From Actinomycetota bacterium (GTDB taxonomy: Bacteria > Actinomycetota > Actinomycetes > Actinomycetales > Dermatophilaceae), in NCBI GenBank assembly GCA_020161845.1, contig JAIUNK010000022.1, positions 1 through 64,000 on the forward strand: DNA of 64,000 nt, written 5' to 3'. Below, piece after piece: positions 60,019-64,000 of the stretch; within the stretch, counting starts at the first letter, position 1, and every line of letters starts with the position of its first letter. The translations under genes and the position numbers were made by a program. The notes beneath the pieces were generated by a model. The model was given only the letters and a program-made list of their open reading frames with translations, was not told the DNA's origin and made no database searches.

Positions 60019-62697
60019 GTGAGTCGCCTCCTCCTTCTCGACGGTCACTCCCTCGCCTACCGGGCGTTCTTCGCGCTGCCTGCGGAGAACTTCGCGACCA
60101 AGACCGGGCAGGTCACCAACGCGGTGTTCGGGTTCACCTCGATGCTCATCAACGTCCTGCGCGACGAGGAACCGACCCACCTGGGCGTGGCCTTCGACCG
60201 GGCGCGGGAGACGTTCCGCACGCAGGAATACGGCGACTACAAGGCGGGCCGGGCGACCACGCCGGAGGACTTCAAGGGGCAGGTCGCGCTCATCAAGGAG
60301 GTCCTCGACGCGCTGCGGATCGTGCACGTCGACGCCCCCGGTTTCGAGGCCGACGACATCATCGCGACCCTGGTCGCGCAGGCGCGGGCCGCGGGGATCG
60401 CCGAGATCCTGATCGGCTCGGGCGACCGGGACACCTTCCAGCTCGTGGACGACCGGACGACGATCATCTACCCGGTCCGCGGGGTGTCCGACGTGTGGCG
60501 GATGGGGCCGGCGCAGATCGAGGAACGCTATGGCGTGCCGCCGACGCGCTACAGCGACCTGGCGGCCCTGGTGGGGGAGACCTCGGACAATCTGCCCGGC
60601 GTGCCGGGGGTGGGTCCGAAGACGGCGGCGAAGTGGCTGACGACGTACGGCGACCTGGCCGGCGTCATCGCGCACGTCGACCAGATCAAGGGCAAGGCAG
60701 GGGAGTCGCTGCGGGCGCACGTCGACGCGGTGCTGCGCAACCGCCGGCTCAACCGGCTCGTCGACGACGTGGAGCTGCCGGTCGGCATCGAGGACCTGGC
60801 GCGGCGCCCCTGGGACCGCGACGAGGTGCACCAGGTCTTCGACGGGCTGGAATTCCGGGTGCTGCGCGAGCGGCTGTTCGCGACGCTGACCACCGCCGAA
60901 CCGGAGGCGGAGGCGGGCCCGGACGTCCAGGGCGAGGTGCTGGCGCCCGGCGCTGTGGCGGCGTGGCTCGCGGAGCACGCCCCGGCGGGGACGCGGTGCG
61001 GGGTGCACGTCGTCGGGTCGTGGGCGCGCGGCACCGGCGACGCCGAGGGGATCGCGGTGGCGGCGGGGGAGAATGCGGCGTACGTCGTGTTGGCGGACGC
61101 CGATCCGGCCGACGAGGCCGCCCTGGCGTCCTGGCTGGCGGACCCCGAGCGGCCCAAGGCGCTGCACGACGCGAAGGGCCCGGTCCAGGCGCTGGTGGCG
61201 CGCGGGTTCGCGCCGGCGGGCATCGAGCACGACACCGCGTTGGCGGCCTATCTGGCGCGGCCCGACCAGCGGGCCTACGACCTGGCCGATCTGACCGTGC
61301 GCTACCTGAAGCGGGAGCTGCGCCCCGACGCGGCCGGGCAGGCCGACGGGCAGGGGATGCTCGACTTCAGTCCGGCCGGGGACTCGGCGGCGCAGGAGGC
61401 GATGCTGCGGGCGCGCGCGGTGCTGGACCTGTCGGGGGCGCTGGACGAGGAGCTGGCCCGCACCGGCGGCACGGCGTTGTTGGCCGATGTGGAGCTGCCG
61501 ATCGTCGACGTCCTGGCCCGGATGGAACGGGTCGGGATCGCGGTCGATTCCAGCGGCCTGGAGGAGCTGGAGGCCCATTTCGCCGCACAGGTGGCGCAGG
61601 CGCAGGCCGACGCGTACGCAGCGATCGACGACGACTCGGTGAATCTGGGCTCGCCGAAACAGCTGCAGGTGATCCTCTTCGAGAAGCTCGGGATGCCGAA
61701 GACGAAGCGGACGAAGACCGGCTACACCACGGACGCCGATGCGCTGGCCGACCTGTATGCCAAGACCGAGCACCCGTTCCTGGCCGCGCTGCTGCGGCAC
61801 CGGGACGCGGCGCGGCTGCGGGTCACCGTGGAGGGGCTGCTGAAGTCCATCGCGGACGACGGGCGCATCCACACGACGTACATGCAGATGATCGCGGCGA
61901 CCGGCCGGCTCTCTTCCACCGATCCGAATCTGCAGAACATCCCGATCCGCACCGAGGAGGGCCGGCGGATCCGGTCGGCGTTCGTGGTGGGTTCGGGTTT
62001 CGAGTCGCTGATGTCGGCCGACTACAGCCAGATCGAGATGCGCATCATGGCGCACCTGAGCGGGGACGCGGGGCTGATTGAGGCGTACCGGGACGGGGAG
62101 GACCTGCACCGGTTCGTCGGGGCGCGGGTGTGGGAGGTCGACCCGGCCGACGTGACGAGTGCGATGCGCGCCAAGGTCAAGGCGATGAGTTATGGGCTGG
62201 CCTACGGGCTGTCGGCGTTCGGGCTGAGCAAGCAGCTGACGATCTCTACGGCGGAGGCGACCGGGCTGATGGAGGCGTACTTCGACCGGTTCGGCGGGGT
62301 GCGGGACTATCTGCGGTCGGTGGTCGACGTGGCGCGCAAGCAGGGGTACACGGAGACGATGCTGGGGCGCCGGCGGTACCTGCCGGACCTGACGAGTTCG
62401 AACCGGCAGCGCCGCGAGATGGCCGAGCGGATGGCGCTGAACGCGCCGATTCAAGGTTCGGCGGCGGACGTGATGAAGGTGGCGATGCTCGGGGTGGACC
62501 GGGCTTTAAGTGCCCAGGGACTGGCGTCGCGGGTGTTGCTGCAGGTGCACGACGAGCTGGTGCTCGAGGTCGCGCCGGGGGAGCGGGCGGTGCTGGAAGA
62601 GCTGGTACGTCGGGAGATGGGGGCTGCCGTGCCCCTCGACGTACCGCTGGAGGTCAATGTGGGCGTGGGCCAGAGCTGGTACGACGCGGAGCATTGA
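60019..62697 (+). CDS. polA: DNA polymerase I
   Basis: Repair and Okazaki-fragment polymerase of 892 residues. 5'-3' exonuclease domain (about 1-300; LLLDGHSLAYRAFFALP, AFDRARETFR, EADDIIAT, GVPGVGPKTA), a middle domain (about 310-500) that lacks the Asp/Glu set of 3'-5' proofreading exonucleases, and the polymerase (about 510-892) with motif A DYSQIEMRIMAHLSGD, motif B AKAMSYGLAYGLSAFG-like block and motif C QVHDELVLEV. Start is the GTG at 60019, fixed by the -10 element; longer frames run into the divergent thioesterase gene. Confidence 0.96.
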   Translation: MSRLLLLDGHSLAYRAFFALPAENFATKTGQVTNAVFGFTSMLINVLRDEEPTHLGVAFDRARETFRTQEYGDYKAGRATTPEDFKGQVALIKEVLDALRIVHVDAPGFEADDIIATLVAQARAAGIAEILIGSGDRDTFQLVDDRTTIIYPVRGVSDVWRMGPAQIEERYGVPPTRYSDLAALVGETSDNLPGVPGVGPKTAAKWLTTYGDLAGVIAHVDQIKGKAGESLRAHVDAVLRNRRLNRLVDDVELPVGIEDLARRPWDRDEVHQVFDGLEFRVLRERLFATLTTAEPEAEAGPDVQGEVLAPGAVAAWLAEHAPAGTRCGVHVVGSWARGTGDAEGIAVAAGENAAYVVLADADPADEAALASWLADPERPKALHDAKGPVQALVARGFAPAGIEHDTALAAYLARPDQRAYDLADLTVRYLKRELRPDAAGQADGQGMLDFSPAGDSAAQEAMLRARAVLDLSGALDEELARTGGTALLADVELPIVDVLARMERVGIAVDSSGLEELEAHFAAQVAQAQADAYAAIDDDSVNLGSPKQLQVILFEKLGMPKTKRTKTGYTTDADALADLYAKTEHPFLAALLRHRDAARLRVTVEGLLKSIADDGRIHTTYMQMIAATGRLSSTDPNLQNIPIRTEEGRRIRSAFVVGSGFESLMSADYSQIEMRIMAHLSGDAGLIEAYRDGEDLHRFVGARVWEVDPADVTSAMRAKVKAMSYGLAYGLSAFGLSKQLTISTAEATGLMEAYFDRFGGVRDYLRSVVDVARKQGYTETMLGRRRYLPDLTSSNRQRREMAERMALNAPIQGSAADVMKVAMLGVDRALSAQGLASRVLLQVHDELVLEVAPGERAVLEELVRREMGAAVPLDVPLEVNVGVGQSWYDAEH

Positions 62698-62992
62698 CGA
62701 AGCACGCAGCGGAGGGTAGGGCGAGCGCAGCGAGATCCTGCCCGTAGCGGAGTGCGAGGAAGTGCTCCAGACGATGCGGAGCACTGACCCTTTTGGTGGG
62801 CAGCGGGCCGGGAGAGGGGTCTCTCAAGCGGGAAAGGCGTCTTTAGCTTGTTCGACCCCTCTCCCGGCCCGCCGTTGGTCTCCCGGGCTTGCTTCGCGGT
62901 GGGCGTGCGGGTGGATGCCGTCCACTGCCGAGCGCCCCATCCGGGTTTGATTGCAAAATCAGCACTGCAAGCATGGACTCGGGACGCTGAAG
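62698..62992 (+). other. Non-coding region between polA and the FitA/FitB remnant
   Basis: No gene seen. It holds GC-rich text GCAGCGGAGGGTAGGGCGAG just after polA, close to one arm of the terminator at 15341, then a long hairpin at 62803-62872, then unremarkable sequence with a run of A near 62955. Confidence 0.6.
62803..62872. terminator. Long nested hairpin after polA
   Basis: An 18-bp perfect outer stem (62803-62820 with 62855-62872; GCGGGCCGGGAGAGGGGT and its complement) encloses a 5-bp stem CAAGC/GCTTG and an inner 4-bp stem AAAG/CTTT with loop GCGT. It is longer than a usual terminator; it may end polA or be a palindromic unit of another kind. Confidence 0.55.
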
Positions 62993-63385
62993 ATGGCGAG
63001 CGTGACCGTGCGAGATGTTGATGACGATGTTCACGCTGAGCTGCGCCGCATTGCGGCACAGCATGGCCGGTCGATGCAGGCCGAATTGCTCACCGGCGTT
63101 TCGACGATGCCCGAGGGTCGTCGCCGAAACACCGTCGGCCAAGCCGTCGAGGAGTTCCTCGCATCGCTATCGGGGCGCATCTGGTCCTTCGATGAGCCGG
63201 CGGCCGTGGAATACGCCGCCATCGTCGCCGAGCGTCGTGCCGACGGTCACCCGATCGGGGTGGTCGACGCCCAGATCGCGGCGATTGCCCGAAGCCGGTC
63301 CGCGTCAGTCGCCACCCGGGACGTCGATGGGCTGCGCTGCGCCGGGCTGGATCTCGTCGACCCGTGGCGGTTCGGCTCGGGGTGA
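62993..63385 (+). pseudogene. In-frame fusion remnant of a FitA antitoxin and FitB toxin
   Basis: A 130-residue frame that joins two halves of a toxin-antitoxin pair. Residues 1-30 (MASVTVRDVDDDVHAELRRI and following AAQHGRSMQA) are the ribbon-helix-helix start of a FitA antitoxin. From about residue 31 the sequence is the middle and end of a FitB PIN toxin: ELLTGVSTMPEGRRR, PAAVEYAAIVAERRADG, VVDAQIAAIARS (Asp92), VATRDVDGL and LVDPWRFG. The antitoxin's toxin-binding tail and the first 40 or so toxin residues with the leading catalytic Asp are missing. The shared Ala-Glu-Leu at the join suggests a deletion between similar sequences. It cannot be an active toxin, but could still bind DNA. Confidence 0.75.
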
Positions 63386-63487
63386 CTCCCGACATCGTCG
63401 CCGCCCCTGCCCGGATCATCACGTCCGTGCCATGCCGTGCCGTGCCGTAGGTGCTGGACACTGGAGCGCTGGCTGACCAAGGGCGAG

Positions 63488-63512
63488 GCGTATATCCTGA
63501 ATGTATCTACGC
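63488..63512 (+). promoter_or_regulatory. Candidate operator/promoter of the VapB/VapC module
   Basis: GCGTA and TACGC arms 15 bases apart around an AT-richer centre with TATATC and GTATCT, 19-43 bp before the antitoxin start. VapB proteins usually bind such a repeat. Confidence 0.35.
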
Positions 63513-63530
63513 GCCCGTGAGGAGGTCGTC

Positions 63531-63755
63531 GTGGTCATCACCAAACTCTTTCGATCAAACCGGACCCAGGCGCTACGGCTGCCGGCGGAGGTGGCCTTTG
63601 CGGAGGACTGCGAAGTGGCCATCGTCGTGGAGGGCGACGCCCGGGTGATCACTCCTGTCGACCGCACCTGGGACCGGTGGTTCGCCCGGGCGGAAGAACT
63701 CAGTGATTGGCCCGACCGAGATCAGCCACCCATACAGGAGCGCGACTGGTGGTGA
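63531..63755 (+). CDS. vapB: VapB-type antitoxin (AbrB/VagC fold)
   Basis: Antitoxin of 74 residues with the swapped-hairpin AbrB fold: TKLFRSNRTQALRLPAEVAF is the typical VagC/VapB start, followed by VAIVVEGDARVITPV and a C-terminal tail (WDRWFARAEELSDWP, ending ERDWW) that would lie in the toxin's active site. Start is the GTG at 63531, five bases after GAGGAGG; an ATG at 63501 overlaps the operator. Its stop overlaps the toxin start. Confidence 0.85.
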   Translation: MVITKLFRSNRTQALRLPAEVAFAEDCEVAIVVEGDARVITPVDRTWDRWFARAEELSDWPDRDQPPIQERDWW

Positions 63756-64000
63756 TCGCTCCTCGGTACCTTCTGGACACCAGCATCGTCATCGATGCGA
63801 TTCGGCGGCGGCCCGGGCCGCTGCTACAGAAACTGTCCGCGGAGAAGTCCCGCCTGGCGACTTCCACTGTGGTCGTCTACGAGCTCTACTACGGTGCTCA
63901 CCGACACCGCGATCCCCGGCGAGCACGGGCCCAGGTCGACGACTTCATCCAGCTGGTGGGCGTCCTTGACCTGGACATCGCTGCCGCGGAGCATGCGGCG
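63749..64000 (+). CDS. vapC: VapC-type PIN toxin, cut by the window edge
   Basis: First 84 residues of a VapC ribonuclease; the gene runs off the right edge. APRYLLDTSIVIDAIRRRPG holds the first catalytic Asp, STVVVYELYYGAHRHRDP the Glu. Start is the GTG at 63749, eight bases after CAGGAG; a GTG at 63752 that overlaps the antitoxin stop is equally possible. Forms a complete VapBC pair with the gene before it. Confidence 0.85.
   Translation, partial: MVIAPRYLLDTSIVIDAIRRRPGPLLQKLSAEKSRLATSTVVVYELYYGAHRHRDPRRARAQVDDFIQLVGVLDLDIAAAEHAA

Noticed and set aside
59428-62454. Open frame of 1008 codons antisense to the thioesterase gene and polA
   Set aside because: Same reason: no domain signature, and the + strand polA frame is complete.
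1-64000. CRISPR arrays, insertion sequences, prophage or integrase genes
   Set aside because: No spaced direct repeats, transposase motifs, terminal repeats or phage genes were seen; the tRNA-Leu at 57708 has no repeat of its 3' end downstream in the window that I could spot.

Overview
The window is GC-rich, gene-dense chromosomal DNA of an actinobacterium. The gene content (GlnE and two type-I glutamine synthetases, DevR/DevS, PdtaR, DUF4191, HGxxPAAW and TIGR02234 proteins, an SCO2322-type ECF accessory protein) and the gene order suggest a member of the Micrococcales, probably near Intrasporangiaceae/Dermatophilaceae. That placement is inference. No phage, transposase, CRISPR array or rRNA operon was seen. 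Most of the window is housekeeping; the accessory part is made of toxin-antitoxin modules near 49.2 kb and 63-64 kb.

Layout. 0-7 kb: secreted M6 metallopeptidase, then glnA2-glnE. 6.9-10.9 kb: a DevR/DevS-type two-component system with a universal stress protein between regulator and sensor, facing a FabH-like ketoacyl-ACP synthase. 11-15.3 kb: an unrecognised 430-residue protein and a secreted penicillin-acylase-family hydrolase. 15.4-18.6 kb: glnA1 with a GlnR box, an RDD membrane protein and a MerR-like cobalamin-binding regulator resembling CarH. 18.5-28.7 kb: lipA, lipB, an ABC exporter, a Ser/Thr kinase, and the E2 (sucB) and E3 (lpd) genes of 2-oxoacid dehydrogenases. 28.8-34 kb: acyltransferase, pepA, gcvT. 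34-39.8 kb: a cobalamin-riboswitch-led operon (SCO2322-like protein, EcfT, double EcfA, S component, CobU). 40-47 kb: hisI and a split trp cluster (trpE, TIGR02234 protein, HGxxPAAW protein, trpC, trpB, trpA). 46.8-49.1 kb: DoxX/MauE-like protein, DsbA-like protein, lgt. 49.2-49.9 kb: Phd/VapC module. 50-57.6 kb: gltB-gltD and pyk. 57.7-62.7 kb: tRNA-Leu(CAA), pdtaR, DUF554 protein, thioesterase, polA. 62.9-64 kb: an in-frame FitA/FitB fusion remnant and a VapB/VapC pair cut by the window edge.

How the parts fit. Nitrogen: glnA1, glnA2, glnE and gltBD form most of the ammonium-assimilation machinery; GlnA1 keeps the adenylylation tyrosine that GlnE modifies, GlnA2 does not, and a near-complete GlnR site precedes glnA1. 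Lipoate: lipB and lipA make the cofactor used by the E2 encoded nearby; E3 reoxidises it and GcvT uses a lipoyl carrier. Cobalamin: a riboswitch controls an ECF importer plus CobU, and elsewhere in the window a CarH-like protein would use adenosylcobalamin as a light sensor. Oxygen/redox: a DevR-type box lies where it should to activate the stress-protein gene.

A recurring feature is leaderless expression: ten genes have a TANNNT-like hexamer ending 6-7 nt before the start codon, and in most no Shine-Dalgarno sequence. This decided several starts. Coordinates of coding regions include the stop codon.
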